From NCBI GenBank assembly GCA_903901875.1, contig CAIUSO010000054.1, positions 1 through 64,000 on the forward strand: a DNA stretch of 64,000 nucleotides, given 5' to 3'. Made by a program: the position numbers and the translations under genes. The number at the start of each line of letters is the position of its first letter. The stretch's first letter is position 1. Under the pieces are notes generated by a model that saw only the letters and a program-made list of their open reading frames with translations, was not told the origin of the DNA and did no database searches. The stretch comes from an uncultured Geobacteraceae bacterium (GTDB lineage: Bacteria > Desulfobacterota > Desulfuromonadia > Geobacterales > Pseudopelobacteraceae). Of this stretch, positions 1-9,417 are shown piece after piece.

Positions 1-1
1 G

Positions 2-1270
2 GTCACTGTCCGGGAGATTGGCTACGGTCCGGAACCCTATGCAATTGTTGACGCCCTCATGTATGCCGATGGCAAGGCCATTGTTGAAATTACCAGTATG
101 TCGGCACGCTTGACCGGCACCACCAGGGAACAGCTTGAACAGCTCTGGTGGCCTGCATCACAACCAGACGCGGCAGCGGCGATAAAACCCCCTCTCTACA
201 CAAAAGAGCAGATTCTTGCCTACAGCAACGGCAAGCCATCGGAAGGATTCGGCGATCGTTACCAGGTCTTTGACGCAGAGCGCAAAATTGCCCGGCTTCC
301 CGGGCCGCCGTTCCAGTTCATGGATCGGGTCACCGCTGTTTCCGGCACACCATGGCAGATGACCGCCGGCGCCCGGGTAGAGTCACAGTACGACCTTCCG
401 GTTGATGCCTGGTTCATTGCCGTAGAACGTCAGAAGCGCATGCCCTTTTCGGTGCTGCTTGAAGCGGCCCTGCAGCCGTGTGGCTGGCTGGCAGCCTATG
501 TCGGTTCTGCATTGACAAGTCCCACAGACATTTCCTTCCGCAACCTGGGGGGGAGTGCCATTCAACATCGAACGGTCACTCCCCAAGCCGGAGTTCTCAC
601 CTGCTGTGCAGCACTCAAAAAAGTTGCCACCAGTGGCGGTATGATTATTCAGGAGTATGATTTTTCCGTTGCCGACAGGCGGGGAGTACTGTACGAAGGG
701 GAAACCATGTTCGGTTTCTTCGCCAAAGAGGCTCTGGCACAGCAGGTCGGTATTCGCGACGGGAAGCCGTATCAACCGGCCGATGACGAGATTGCCCGGG
801 GAGAGAGCTTCCCCTACCCGACCGAAGCCCCCTTTCCTGACACCCGGCTCCGTATGATTGACCGGGTTGAAATGTACGTTGCCACTGGTGGTCCCGGTGG
901 TCTGGGCTATATTCGCGGCGTTAAGGACGTTAACCCCGAGGAGTGGTTCTTTAAGGCCCATTTCTATGAAGATCCGGTCACCCCCGGTTCCCTGGGGCTG
1001 GAATCTTTTATCCAGCTGATGAAATATGTGGCGTATCGTCGCTGGGGATGGCAGGATACCGCAACGCTGTCTGCCGTTGCCCTGAACCATACGCACCGTT
1101 GGCTCTATCGGGGACAGGTTGTGCCGACAAACAGCCGGGTAACGGTTCATTGCTGGATTACCGCCGTGGATGATATTCACCGGATTATTACTGCCGATGG
1201 TTTTCTGGAGGTTGACGGAAAGTTAATCTATCAGATGAATGATTTCACCGTATCTATGGAGAATATATGA
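2..1270 (+). CDS. pfaC: PfaC-type PUFA synthase, C-terminal end (partial)
   Basis: The reading frame is open from the first bases of the window, so this is the 3' end of a larger gene. The residues before the first Met (GYGPEPYAIVDALMYADGK) match the linker that precedes the dehydratases in PfaC-type secondary lipid synthases. Two FabA-like hot-dog regions follow. The first (roughly residues 90-230 of the visible part) lacks the catalytic His, as PfaC DH1 usually does. The second carries FKAHFYEDPVTPGSLGLE, the FabA-like His motif. The product would dehydrate 3-hydroxyacyl-ACP intermediates during anaerobic polyunsaturated fatty acid synthesis. The stop overlaps the oleA start by 4 nt (ATGA), so the two are translationally coupled. 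Family assignment is firm; the upstream KS and CLF domains lie outside the window. Confidence 0.85.
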   Translation, partial: VTVREIGYGPEPYAIVDALMYADGKAIVEITSMSARLTGTTREQLEQLWWPASQPDAAAAIKPPLYTKEQILAYSNGKPSEGFGDRYQVFDAERKIARLPGPPFQFMDRVTAVSGTPWQMTAGARVESQYDLPVDAWFIAVERQKRMPFSVLLEAALQPCGWLAAYVGSALTSPTDISFRNLGGSAIQHRTVTPQAGVLTCCAALKKVATSGGMIIQEYDFSVADRRGVLYEGETMFGFFAKEALAQQVGIRDGKPYQPADDEIARGESFPYPTEAPFPDTRLRMIDRVEMYVATGGPGGLGYIRGVKDVNPEEWFFKAHFYEDPVTPGSLGLESFIQLMKYVAYRRWGWQDTATLSAVALNHTHRWLYRGQVVPTNSRVTVHCWITAVDDIHRIITADGFLEVDGKLIYQMNDFTVSMENI

Positions 1271-2310
1271 AGTACCGAAAAGTTGTCATAGAGGCTCTTG
1301 GCTATGAACTGGCACCGGTAGTCGTCACGACCGCCGAACTGGAAGGGCGCCTTGAACCGCTCTACCGGTACCTCCGTATCGCTCCGGGGCAGCTTCAGGC
1401 ATTGACCGGCATCCGGGAACGGCGCTGGTGGGAACCGGGTTATCCCCTTTCGTCGGGAGCCATCGCGGCTGCCCGGAAAGTACTTTCGGCCACCGGAATT
1501 TCTCCCGCTGAAATTGGAGCATTAATTTATGCCGGAGTCTGCCGTGAACAGTTCGAACCGGCAACCGCCTGCCGGGTCGCTTCAAAGCTCGGTATCGGTG
1601 GAAAGACGGCAGTGTTTGACATCTCCAACGCCTGCCTCGGTGTCCTGAACGGTATTCTCGATGTGGCGAACAGGATAGAGTTGGGGCAGATCAAGGCCGG
1701 CCTGGTTGTTTCCTGTGAAAGTGCCCGGGAAATCAATGAAATCATGATCGCCAAGATGCTTGAAGAACGGACCATGCAGCACTTTGCCGCTTCCCTCGCC
1801 ACCCTGACCGGCGGCTCCGGTGCGGTGGCAATTCTGCTGACCGACGGTTCTTTTTCTGGTTCCACCCGTCGCCGGTTACTGGGGGGAATAACCCAGGCAG
1901 CCCCCGAACATCACCGTCTCTGCCTCTGGGGTATCACACCCGATGGCAAGGGGGGCTACGATCAGTCCATGTCCACCGACGGTGTCAATGTCATGAATTA
2001 CGGCATCGAACTGGGACGTCGAACCTGGGATGCCTTCCTCCCCCAGGTTGGCTGGAAAACCGAAGATATCGATCGGGTGGTCTGCCACCAGGTCGGCTCA
2101 GCCCATCAGAGTGCCATTCTTAAAACGCTCGATATTCCACCGGAAAAGGATTTCGCGACCTATGAATATCTGGGCAATATGGGAACCGTGTCACTGCCAT
2201 TGACCGCAGCCATCGCCGATGAACGGGATATTATCGAAGCGAAGGACAAGGTGGCATTTTTAGGAATTGGCAGTGGTCTCAACTGCCTCATGCTGGGGAT
2301 GGAATGGTAA
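1267..2310 (+). CDS. oleA: OleA, acyl-CoA head-to-head condensing thiolase
   Basis: 347 aa, thiolase superfamily, KAS III-like. OleA condenses two activated fatty acyl chains to a 2-alkyl-3-ketoacid. Visible catalytic residues: Cys123 in SNACLGVLNG, His274 in VVCHQVGSAHQ, and Asn304 in YLGNMGTVSLP. The length and the RERRWWEPG region near residue 50 fit OleA and its relatives. KAS III is the alternative, but the following oleB, oleC and oleD make OleA much more likely. It starts inside the pfaC stop codon, which suggests that the condensed acyl chains come from the PUFA synthase. An RBS-like GGAG lies just upstream. Confidence 0.9.
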   Translation: MKYRKVVIEALGYELAPVVVTTAELEGRLEPLYRYLRIAPGQLQALTGIRERRWWEPGYPLSSGAIAAARKVLSATGISPAEIGALIYAGVCREQFEPATACRVASKLGIGGKTAVFDISNACLGVLNGILDVANRIELGQIKAGLVVSCESAREINEIMIAKMLEERTMQHFAASLATLTGGSGAVAILLTDGSFSGSTRRRLLGGITQAAPEHHRLCLWGITPDGKGGYDQSMSTDGVNVMNYGIELGRRTWDAFLPQVGWKTEDIDRVVCHQVGSAHQSAILKTLDIPPEKDFATYEYLGNMGTVSLPLTAAIADERDIIEAKDKVAFLGIGSGLNCLMLGMEW

Positions 2311-3203
2311 GCGAAGCTCTCACATCCGAATACCCGTTCATCGGAAAACGGTGTGCCATCGGTGACCTGTCGTACCACTATCTTGATGAAGGAAGTGGCC
2401 CACCGGTGGTCATGGTACACGGCAATCCTTCCTGGTCATTCTATTACCGGAATCTGGTGCTGGCTCTCAGGGATCGGTACCGCTGTATTGTGCCGGACCA
2501 TATGGGGTGCGGCTTTTCCGATAAACCGGATGATGACCGCTATGAGTATACCCTGTCCCGACGAGTCGATGACCTGGAATATCTCCTGGAGCAGCTGGCT
2601 ATTACCGACTCCATTACCCTGGTGGTCCATGACTGGGGGGGGATGATCGGCATGGCCTATGCGTCACGCCATCCGGAACGGATTGTTCGGCTCGTTATCC
2701 TCAATACGGGGGCCTTCCATCTCCCCACCGCCAAGCCACTCCCCCTGGGGCTGCGCATCTGCCGTGACACGTTCCTCGGCACACTCCTGGTGCGCGGCTG
2801 TAATGCCTTCAGTGTGGGTGCTTCCCATGTGGGATGTAAGCGGCACCCCATGAACGGCACCCTCCGTTCCCTCTACCAACTCCCCTATGACTCATGGAAA
2901 AATCGCATTGCGACGCTCCGCTTTGTGCAGGATATTCCGCTGTCACCGGGTGACAAGGGGTACGAACTGGTCAGTACGGTGGCGGCAGCTCTTCCCCGGT
3001 TTCGCTCCCTGCCCATTTTGATCCTCTGGGGGGAATTGGATTTTGTCTTTGACCACCATTTCCGTGCCGAATGGCAGAAACTGTATCCGGAAGCCGAACT
3101 GCATCAATTTGCCGACTGTGGTCATTATATCCTTGAAGATGCCCCGGAAGAGGTTATTCCACTGATATCATCGTTTCTTGGGCGGAGCAGCCTGACGCCA
3201 TGA
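2304..3203 (+). CDS. oleB: OleB, alpha/beta hydrolase (beta-lactone decarboxylase)
   Basis: 299 aa alpha/beta hydrolase of the haloalkane-dehalogenase-like group. Nucleophile Asp110 is in VVHDWGGMIG, the oxyanion region is VHGNPSW, and the catalytic His264 is in DCGHYILED. Within ole clusters this family converts the beta-lactone made by OleC into the cis-olefin and CO2. The start overlaps oleA by 7 nt and the end overlaps oleC by 4 nt. By sequence alone it could be called a haloalkane dehalogenase; the operon decides the assignment. Confidence 0.88.
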   Translation: MVSEALTSEYPFIGKRCAIGDLSYHYLDEGSGPPVVMVHGNPSWSFYYRNLVLALRDRYRCIVPDHMGCGFSDKPDDDRYEYTLSRRVDDLEYLLEQLAITDSITLVVHDWGGMIGMAYASRHPERIVRLVILNTGAFHLPTAKPLPLGLRICRDTFLGTLLVRGCNAFSVGASHVGCKRHPMNGTLRSLYQLPYDSWKNRIATLRFVQDIPLSPGDKGYELVSTVAAALPRFRSLPILILWGELDFVFDHHFRAEWQKLYPEAELHQFADCGHYILEDAPEEVIPLISSFLGRSSLTP

Positions 3204-4837
3204 CCGATGCCGAAAACGTCAATATCGCCCTCCCCCTCACCAGGATGGCAACGTTACAGCCCGACACCCCTGCGATCATCTTTCCCCAGGAAGGCCGTAC
3301 CCTCACGTTCCGCGAACTTGACCATGAAAGCAACCTGTTGGCCACGGGATTCGGTAAAATCGGCATATGTCGCGGCATGCGTGTCGCGCTGCTGGTTCCC
3401 CCGTCACCGGAGTTGTTCACAGTAACTTTTGGACTCTTTAAGGCGGGAGCGGTACCGGTATTCATCGATCCGGGCATCGGTGCGCACAATTTGAAGGGGT
3501 GCCTGAACGAGGCCGAGCCAGAAGCTTTCATCGGCATTCCCCGCGCCCATGTGGCTCGTCGTCTCCTTGGCTGGGGGAAAAAAAGCATACGTATATCTGT
3601 GGTTGTCAACGGTGGTTCCCTCTGGGGAGGGATAGCACTTGGCGCCATACGAAGTTCAGCCGTCGGCAGCTCCTTTACCATGGCGGTTACGGGACGACTT
3701 GACACGGCCGCAATTCTGTTTACCAGCGGCAGTACCGGCTCTCCCAAGGGGGCAGTGTATAGTCACGGCACCTTTGCCGCCCAGATTGACACTTTACGGG
3801 AGCTGTACGATATCCGTCCCGGCGAAATAGATCTGCCGACCTTTCCGCTCTTTGCTCTCTTTGCCCCCGCCCTCGGTATGACCGCCCTGATCCCCGAGAT
3901 GGACTTTACCCGTCCCGGTAACGTCGATCCCCAACGGATTTTTGGTCCGGCAGCTTCCTATTCAGCAACAACCATGTTCGGCTCACCGGCCTTATTGAAC
4001 AGGGTTAGTCGTTACGGGGTAACTAACGGCAGCAGGTTATCCACCATCAAGCGCGTCATTTCAGCCGGTGCGCCGGTTCCTGCCTCAGTGCTGGAACGTT
4101 TCATTAAACTGTTACCGCCTAACGCTGAGATATTTACCCCCTATGGTGCTACGGAAGCTTTGCCGGTATGCTCCATAGGCAGTCGTGAAATCCTTGGTGA
4201 AACGGCCGCTTTAACCGGTGAAGGCCATGGCGTCTGTGTCGGATATCCGGTTTCAACAATCACGCTTGCCATCATTCACATCACCGATGAACCGGTTCCA
4301 CTGTGGTACGACCAACTCCAACTCCCCCCCTATGAAGTTGGTGAAATTGTCGTGAGGGGACCACAGGTCAGTCGTGAATATCTGAATCGTCCCGAAGCGA
4401 CCAAACTGGCTAAAATCAGTGACTCATCGGGGGATGTCTGGCATCGTATGGGGGATCTGGGGTACTGTGACAGCCTGGGACGGGTCTGGTTTTGCGGCCG
4501 CAAGAGTCATCGGGTTATCTCGGAAAACGAGACACTTTTTACCATTCCGGTAGAAGGAGTTTTCAACAGTCATCCCTCCGTATTCCGCACGGCACTGGTG
4601 GGAGTCGGAACCGGGGGTAACCAGCACCCCGTACTCTGTGTCGAGCTTGAACATGACAAAGTTACTGCGTCACATAGCGTTCTGCGTAACGAACTATTGG
4701 AATTGGGAAACCACTATCCCCACACAAAGAATGTCCGTACCATCCTGTTCCACAAGGCTTTTCCGGTGGATATTCGTCATAATGCCAAAATTTTCCGTGA
4801 AAAACTGGCGGTCTGGGCCGGGGAACAGTTAAGATGA
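3200..4837 (+). CDS. oleC: OleC, AMP-dependent beta-lactone synthetase
   Basis: 545 aa member of the ANL (acyl-CoA synthetase/luciferase) superfamily. The P-loop ILFTSGSTGSPKGAVYSHG is at about residues 170-190, followed by an ANL core (TPYGATEALP; HRMGDLGYCD) and a short C-terminal domain. OleC activates the 2-alkyl-3-hydroxyacid with ATP and closes the beta-lactone. Overlaps of 4 nt with oleB and with oleD show tight coupling. Confidence 0.9.
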   Translation: MTDAENVNIALPLTRMATLQPDTPAIIFPQEGRTLTFRELDHESNLLATGFGKIGICRGMRVALLVPPSPELFTVTFGLFKAGAVPVFIDPGIGAHNLKGCLNEAEPEAFIGIPRAHVARRLLGWGKKSIRISVVVNGGSLWGGIALGAIRSSAVGSSFTMAVTGRLDTAAILFTSGSTGSPKGAVYSHGTFAAQIDTLRELYDIRPGEIDLPTFPLFALFAPALGMTALIPEMDFTRPGNVDPQRIFGPAASYSATTMFGSPALLNRVSRYGVTNGSRLSTIKRVISAGAPVPASVLERFIKLLPPNAEIFTPYGATEALPVCSIGSREILGETAALTGEGHGVCVGYPVSTITLAIIHITDEPVPLWYDQLQLPPYEVGEIVVRGPQVSREYLNRPEATKLAKISDSSGDVWHRMGDLGYCDSLGRVWFCGRKSHRVISENETLFTIPVEGVFNSHPSVFRTALVGVGTGGNQHPVLCVELEHDKVTASHSVLRNELLELGNHYPHTKNVRTILFHKAFPVDIRHNAKIFREKLAVWAGEQLR

Positions 4838-5829
4838 AAGTTCTGGTCACCGGAGGGGGGGGCTTTCTAGGCAGTGCCATCGTCCGCCTGCTCTGTCAAC
4901 GGGGCGATCAGGTCCGCAGCTTTTCCCGTGGCGAATACGCGGAACTGTCTGCACTCGGTGTGGAGCAGTTTCGTGGTGACCTTGATGACCGTGAAGCTGT
5001 CAGTCGCGCCGCGAAAGGGTGTGACCTTATCTTTCATGTTGCCGCCAAGGCCGGCATATGGGGAAGCTACCACGATTTCTACCGTTCCAATGTAACCGGC
5101 ACCGCCCACATTCTTGAAGCATGCCGACTGCATGGCATTTCGCGTCTTGTGTACACCAGTTCTCCCAGTGTGGTTTTTGACGGTACAGACGTCGAAGGGG
5201 GGAATGAATCCCTCCCCTATCCTTCCCGATATGAAGCCCATTATCCCCATACCAAGGCACTGGCTGAACAGATGGTACTCGCGGCCAATTCGCCGGATTT
5301 GGCGGTTATCTCCCTGCGACCCCATCTGATATGGGGACCGGGCGATAACCATCTTGTGCCGCGCATACTTGCGAAAGGGAGGAAGGGACAACTACGCAGA
5401 ATCGGTTCTCGTCCCAACCTGGTGGATACGATCTACATTGATAATGCCGCCCAGGCCCATATTCAGGCTGCGGACAGACTGTTTTCCGGCAGTGTGGTAG
5501 CCGGTAACTGTTATTTTATCAGCAACAACGAGCCACTCCCCCTCTGGGATATGGTTAACCGCATTCTTGCTACGGCATGTATCCCTCCGGTGACCAGAAC
5601 CATTTCCCCCGCTCTGGCCTCCGGGATAGGTGCTGTCTGTGAAGTGGTCTGGAACCTGTTCGGAGTGGCTGGAGAGCCCCCCATGACCCGTTTTGTTGCC
5701 CATGAATTATCGACGGCCCATTGGTTTGACATCTCTGCAGCCCGGTCTGATTTTCACTATCATCCGGAAATTTCCATCGAAGAGGGGCTTCTTCGGCTTC
5801 GACAATGGGTGCAATCAGCAGGAGTATGA
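4834..5829 (+). CDS. oleD: OleD, 2-alkyl-3-oxoalkanoate reductase
   Basis: 331 aa short-chain dehydrogenase of the extended type, close to NAD-dependent epimerases and 3-beta-HSD-like enzymes. The nucleotide-binding motif VTGGGGFLGSAIVRLL is at residues 4-19, the active-site Ser lies in the YTSSPSVVF region, and the YxxxK pair is in HYPHTKALAEQ. It reduces the OleA product to the 3-hydroxyacid used by OleC. It completes the oleABCD set in the usual order. The end overlaps the next gene. Confidence 0.9.
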   Translation: MKVLVTGGGGFLGSAIVRLLCQRGDQVRSFSRGEYAELSALGVEQFRGDLDDREAVSRAAKGCDLIFHVAAKAGIWGSYHDFYRSNVTGTAHILEACRLHGISRLVYTSSPSVVFDGTDVEGGNESLPYPSRYEAHYPHTKALAEQMVLAANSPDLAVISLRPHLIWGPGDNHLVPRILAKGRKGQLRRIGSRPNLVDTIYIDNAAQAHIQAADRLFSGSVVAGNCYFISNNEPLPLWDMVNRILATACIPPVTRTISPALASGIGAVCEVVWNLFGVAGEPPMTRFVAHELSTAHWFDISAARSDFHYHPEISIEEGLLRLRQWVQSAGV

Positions 5830-6548
5830 GCCGATTTTCCCGTCCAGAGAATGGCGAAGTACACCTCCATTCCGCACATTTCATTCATGATTTCTCTCTG
5901 ATAATACACTCGGCGCGGTATCTGTCCGATGAAGAGGCGACACGGGCTGATCGTTTTAAATGTGAAGAATCGATGCGTCATTTTCGTGTTGCCCGGCTGT
6001 TTCTGCGAACCATACTTTCCGGATATCTTGACTGCACCCCAGAAAAAGTACCCATTAGCATCAGCATACATGGCAAGCCTTTTCTGGCGGGTGATGATCA
6101 TCACCTCCGCTTTAATATGGCCCATTCCGGTGACAGATTGCTACTTGCCGTTAGCCAATCCCATGACGTCGGAATAGATTTGGAAACAATAGCTACGGGG
6201 CGTCCCTTTAAGCAAATGGCACGCCTGGTCTTCTCACCGCGGGAGCAACACGAACTGAATGCGGTTAATTCAGCTGAACTGCCGCCCCTGTTCTCTCGCT
6301 ACTGGGTTCGTCGAGAAGCCTGCCTGAAGGCGGCGGGGAGCGGTTTTTCCCTCCCCCGGAGTACCACTTTTGATGTCTGTGGCACTACCCATGCTCCCCA
6401 TCGTTTCAGTATAAACCAGAACGGTTTCCAGTTCACCGTTGCCGATATTGATGCACCGGATGGCTTCTGCGCTGCAATTGCTGTCACGGGGCACCACAGT
6501 GCCTCTCTACGTGAACCGGTGTGGATGACAAATAAACTGACTGATTGA
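5826..6548 (+). CDS. 4'-phosphopantetheinyl transferase (Sfp/PfaE type)
   Basis: About 240 aa. Motifs of the Sfp-type family are DVGIDLETI (Mg-binding Asp and Glu) and WVRREACLKAAGSGF, the usual W-x-x-K-E-A-x-x-K motif with Arg in place of the first Lys. Such an enzyme would load phosphopantetheine onto the ACP repeats of the PUFA synthase, the role of pfaE. ATG at 5826 overlaps the oleD stop as ATGA, like the other junctions here. An ATG at 5805 in the same frame is also possible; neither has a well-spaced RBS. It is the last gene of the pfa-ole block that looks functionally linked. Confidence 0.85.
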   Translation: MSRFSRPENGEVHLHSAHFIHDFSLIIHSARYLSDEEATRADRFKCEESMRHFRVARLFLRTILSGYLDCTPEKVPISISIHGKPFLAGDDHHLRFNMAHSGDRLLLAVSQSHDVGIDLETIATGRPFKQMARLVFSPREQHELNAVNSAELPPLFSRYWVRREACLKAAGSGFSLPRSTTFDVCGTTHAPHRFSINQNGFQFTVADIDAPDGFCAAIAVTGHHSASLREPVWMTNKLTD

Positions 6549-6575
6549 AAAGAATAATATCTGAGGAGAATATAC

Positions 6576-6980
6576 GTGGGAAATTATATGGGCGGCATAC
6601 GAACCGTGGCAGCACTCACTCTTGTACTGTTCCCGGCCGTAGCCGTGCTGGCACTGGAACCACCGGACAGAAAAAGAGTGACAGAAGAGGATAAACTCTA
6701 TTTTGCCACCAAACTTGATAAGGAACAGGTGGAGCGAATCGGTAAAATCATCAATCACACCTATCTTGGTAACAAAAAAGCCTGTGAGAAATATAAAACA
6801 ATGAAAAGCACCCTGAGATTCATCAAGGAAATGCAGCCGATTATTCGTGAAGCTTCAAAGAGTGCCATGATCAGCTCGTATGCCCGGAAATATTCAAAAG
6901 AATTATCAACGGAGCTGTCTGAGACCAGTACGGCTCTCAACGAGATCATGCCACGCTATGCATCACGCTGTGGGGATTGA
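6576..6980 (+). CDS. Small secreted protein of unknown function
   Basis: 134 aa with a GTG start preceded by GAGGAG at good spacing. An N-terminal hydrophobic segment ending near AVLALEPP looks like a signal peptide cleaved around residue 27. The mature part is Lys-rich and helical, with two cysteines (one in KKACEKYK, one near the C-terminus in SRCGD) that could form a disulfide in the periplasm. I do not recognise a family. It lies 27 nt after the phosphopantetheinyl transferase gene and may be co-transcribed with the pfa-ole operon. Confidence 0.6.
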   Translation: MGNYMGGIRTVAALTLVLFPAVAVLALEPPDRKRVTEEDKLYFATKLDKEQVERIGKIINHTYLGNKKACEKYKTMKSTLRFIKEMQPIIREASKSAMISSYARKYSKELSTELSETSTALNEIMPRYASRCGD

Positions 6981-7032
6981 GGGCGAAACGTTGCCTACGT
7001 GCAAAAATAAAACGGACATCACGGGGAAATTT

Positions 7033-8949
7033 TCAGTGAAAACTTCCGCCGGTAATGGCTTCTATCATGCTTGTGTCTACACTCTCCTCAACAAACGACG
7101 TTGGTAAAAAGAGGCGGAAAACTGTTCCAACACCCAATTCACTCTGCACATCAATTGTTCCACCATGCTGGGAGATAATGCCAAAGACGATGGCAAGGCC
7201 AAGACCGGTCCCCTTACCAACCTCTCTGGTCGTGTAAAAGGGGTCAAATATTCGGCGCCTTGTATCTTCATCCATACCATGCCCGGAATCTTTTACCGAA
7301 ATGATGACATACTCAACATCACGGCGTTTCACGTAGTGAGGGATGGCAGAGGACACAGAATCTGAGTTCACTATTTCTGCAGAGACAAGTAACGATCCCC
7401 CGTCAGGCATCGCATCCTGGGCATTGGTGGCGAGATGTGTCAGCACTTGTCTCATCTGAATGGGGTCAATTCCCATAATAATCGGTGTGTCAGGCAATGA
7501 CACCGAAATGAGTATATCCTTTCTGAGGAACTGGCTGATAAAGGAACAAGCTGTCGTTATCAAAGCGGAAAGGTCGATTTCTTCTCGCCGTATTGACAGC
7601 TTGCGACCATAGGCAACCATGCCGTAGGTGACATTTTTGGCAGCTTGAATCGCCGTCATAATATGAGCAATATTTTTCAATTGGTGCGGTTTCAGCTCCT
7701 CTATTTCCAGAAGGCTGGCGTACCCGCTGATCACACTGAGAATATTATTAAGCTCATGGGCCAAGCCACCTGCCAACTGCCCGATGGATTCGGCTCGTTG
7801 TGCATGAATCAGCTGATCTGTCAGGCTCTTTTTTTCAGTAATATCCTCTGCAGCTGAGATAAAATTAACAATTGAACCCTGATCGTCATAAATGGGAGAA
7901 ACAATTCGATGTATCCAAAAGGTAACACCATCCTTACGGTCACATCTGAGATCACCCTGCCATACCCCACCCGATATGATGGTTGACACCATATCAGAAA
8001 ACATCTGTGGCGGATTTTTATCAGACTGCAGAAAACTCCAGTTCCGTCCAATCGCCTCCTCGGCAGCGTAACCGGTAGTGGTAGTGAAGCTTTGATTAAC
8101 AAACTCGATGGTACCCAGCGCATCTGTGATGATGATGGATGCGGGATTTTGCGCAATTGCCTGTGACAGCTTTTTGAGGATCTTTTCCGAATTCTTGCGC
8201 CAGGTTATGTTCTCATGGGCTATGACCGCAAACACCTCACCAGCAACGTTGAAAGGGTTCACATGGCAGATGAACCAACGTTCTTCCGTTGGTGAATGGC
8301 AGGGGTATTCCAGGCTGAATTCCGACAAAGAACCATCAAGCACTCCCCGTATACCGTTGACATACGATCCAGACGACTGTCGTTCATCACCTTCTCCGAC
8401 AAGGCATACCGCAAGATAATTTGCCCCTACGCAACACTTTTCGTGAGAATCACTGTTTTCTCTGGCAAAGCTGTTCCAGGCCTGATTGGTGGTGACAATA
8501 ATCCCCTGTGTATTAATGACACAGATATGTGCCGGCAACCCATCCAGAATGGCTGCGCGGTGTGAAAGTTCCTTTTCTGCTTGTTTGAGCGCGGTAACAT
8601 CAGTAAACACGACCATTACTGTATCCACACCGGTCCTATGGATGCGTACCTCCAGTTCCAGGCTGTAGCGGGACATGATACCGGCGGCTACTGAGATATG
8701 GAGTTTATCACACACAACACCATGGGGGAGGTTAAAACCATTGATACGTTGCTGTATCTGCGGTGCTACGGTGGTAAGGACACTAAAAAGGTTGTCGAAA
8801 TTACTTGACGCAGCAAGGGGAGCAAGTAACCCGGCAGCTTGTGGCGTCATCATCTTGATATGGCCATCAAGTGCAATCTGTATCAGTGCCGTAGGCATCC
8901 AATACAGAAAGGACATTAATTCATTGTTGTCAGGTTCTTGCTCAATCAC
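7033..8949 (-). CDS. Multi-PAS sensor histidine kinase
   Basis: 638 aa. Domain order: PAS-like (about 11-125), PAS (130-255), PAS (262-382), HisKA with phospho-acceptor His398 in GQLAGGLAHELNN, then HATPase_c with G boxes (DSGHGMDEDTR; TTREVGKGTGLGLAIVFG). No membrane segments, so it is cytosolic. The first PAS-like region (FLYWMPTALIQIALDGHIK...LLAPLA) resembles the N-terminal part of the HD-GYP protein in the same operon. The start lies 8 nt inside the end of the PYP-like gene, so it probably acts with that small protein. No receiver domain is present. Confidence 0.88.
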   Translation of the reverse strand: MIEQEPDNNELMSFLYWMPTALIQIALDGHIKMMTPQAAGLLAPLAASSNFDNLFSVLTTVAPQIQQRINGFNLPHGVVCDKLHISVAAGIMSRYSLELEVRIHRTGVDTVMVVFTDVTALKQAEKELSHRAAILDGLPAHICVINTQGIIVTTNQAWNSFARENSDSHEKCCVGANYLAVCLVGEGDERQSSGSYVNGIRGVLDGSLSEFSLEYPCHSPTEERWFICHVNPFNVAGEVFAVIAHENITWRKNSEKILKKLSQAIAQNPASIIITDALGTIEFVNQSFTTTTGYAAEEAIGRNWSFLQSDKNPPQMFSDMVSTIISGGVWQGDLRCDRKDGVTFWIHRIVSPIYDDQGSIVNFISAAEDITEKKSLTDQLIHAQRAESIGQLAGGLAHELNNILSVISGYASLLEIEELKPHQLKNIAHIMTAIQAAKNVTYGMVAYGRKLSIRREEIDLSALITTACSFISQFLRKDILISVSLPDTPIIMGIDPIQMRQVLTHLATNAQDAMPDGGSLLVSAEIVNSDSVSSAIPHYVKRRDVEYVIISVKDSGHGMDEDTRRRIFDPFYTTREVGKGTGLGLAIVFGIISQHGGTIDVQSELGVGTVFRLFLPTSFVEESVDTSMIEAITGGSFH

Positions 8950-9328
8950 ACGAAAGTCGATGAACCAGTATATATCTTGTCTGATATTCCGCTGCAGCCA
9001 GCAAACGAAGCAGTACCTTTGTGGGACGCATTCGCCAGGTCAGGACGTAATCAATGGTCATATCCAATGGTGTGCCATTTTCCAATGCGTCCTCAAATCG
9101 TTGGGCAACGAGGAAATTGTTCATACACTGAGCAACGGAAGTAAAAAACGGATGCCCCAGGGCTTTGCCCGGTTCAAGAGAGGCAGCTTTTGATTCAAAG
9201 GTATTATATCGGCACACAAGAGTATCCTGATCAATACCGATGACACCAAAGTCAAGCTCATTCAAGCCAGCCTCATCAAGGTTTTCAAGCTGTTGTAGTA
9301 TGTCTTGTTGATTAAAAGAGATATTCAT
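8942..9328 (-). CDS. Photoactive-yellow-protein-like PAS protein (copy 1)
   Basis: 128 aa, single PAS domain. Read against Halorhodospira PYP, the framework is collinear: LDFGVIGIDQD, RYNTFES (Tyr41 and Glu45, the equivalents of PYP Tyr42 and Glu46), FFTSVAQCMNN (Cys68, the equivalent of chromophore Cys69), and MRPTKVLLRL (PYP has MTPTKVKVHM). PYP Thr50 and Arg52 are replaced (Ala, Leu). It may bind p-coumarate or another thioester-linked or redox ligand; light sensing is inference. A GAGGGAG-like RBS precedes the ATG. It overlaps the histidine kinase gene by 8 nt. Confidence 0.72.
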   Translation of the reverse strand: MNISFNQQDILQQLENLDEAGLNELDFGVIGIDQDTLVCRYNTFESKAASLEPGKALGHPFFTSVAQCMNNFLVAQRFEDALENGTPLDMTIDYVLTWRMRPTKVLLRLLAAAEYQTRYILVHRLSCD

Positions 9329-9417
9329 TCGTACTCCCTCTACACGAAGTCTTTCGCTTGATTTCTACAATACTTTTTTCTGCTTGTCTGTAGATATATT
9401 GCTACATTTAAATATTT

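Noticed and set aside
383-1180. 265-aa ORF on the minus strand
   Set aside because: Antisense shadow of the pfaC dehydratase region; no RBS or family pattern.
2304-3203. Haloalkane dehalogenase
   Set aside because: Sequence motifs fit, but the position between oleA and oleC makes OleB the better call.
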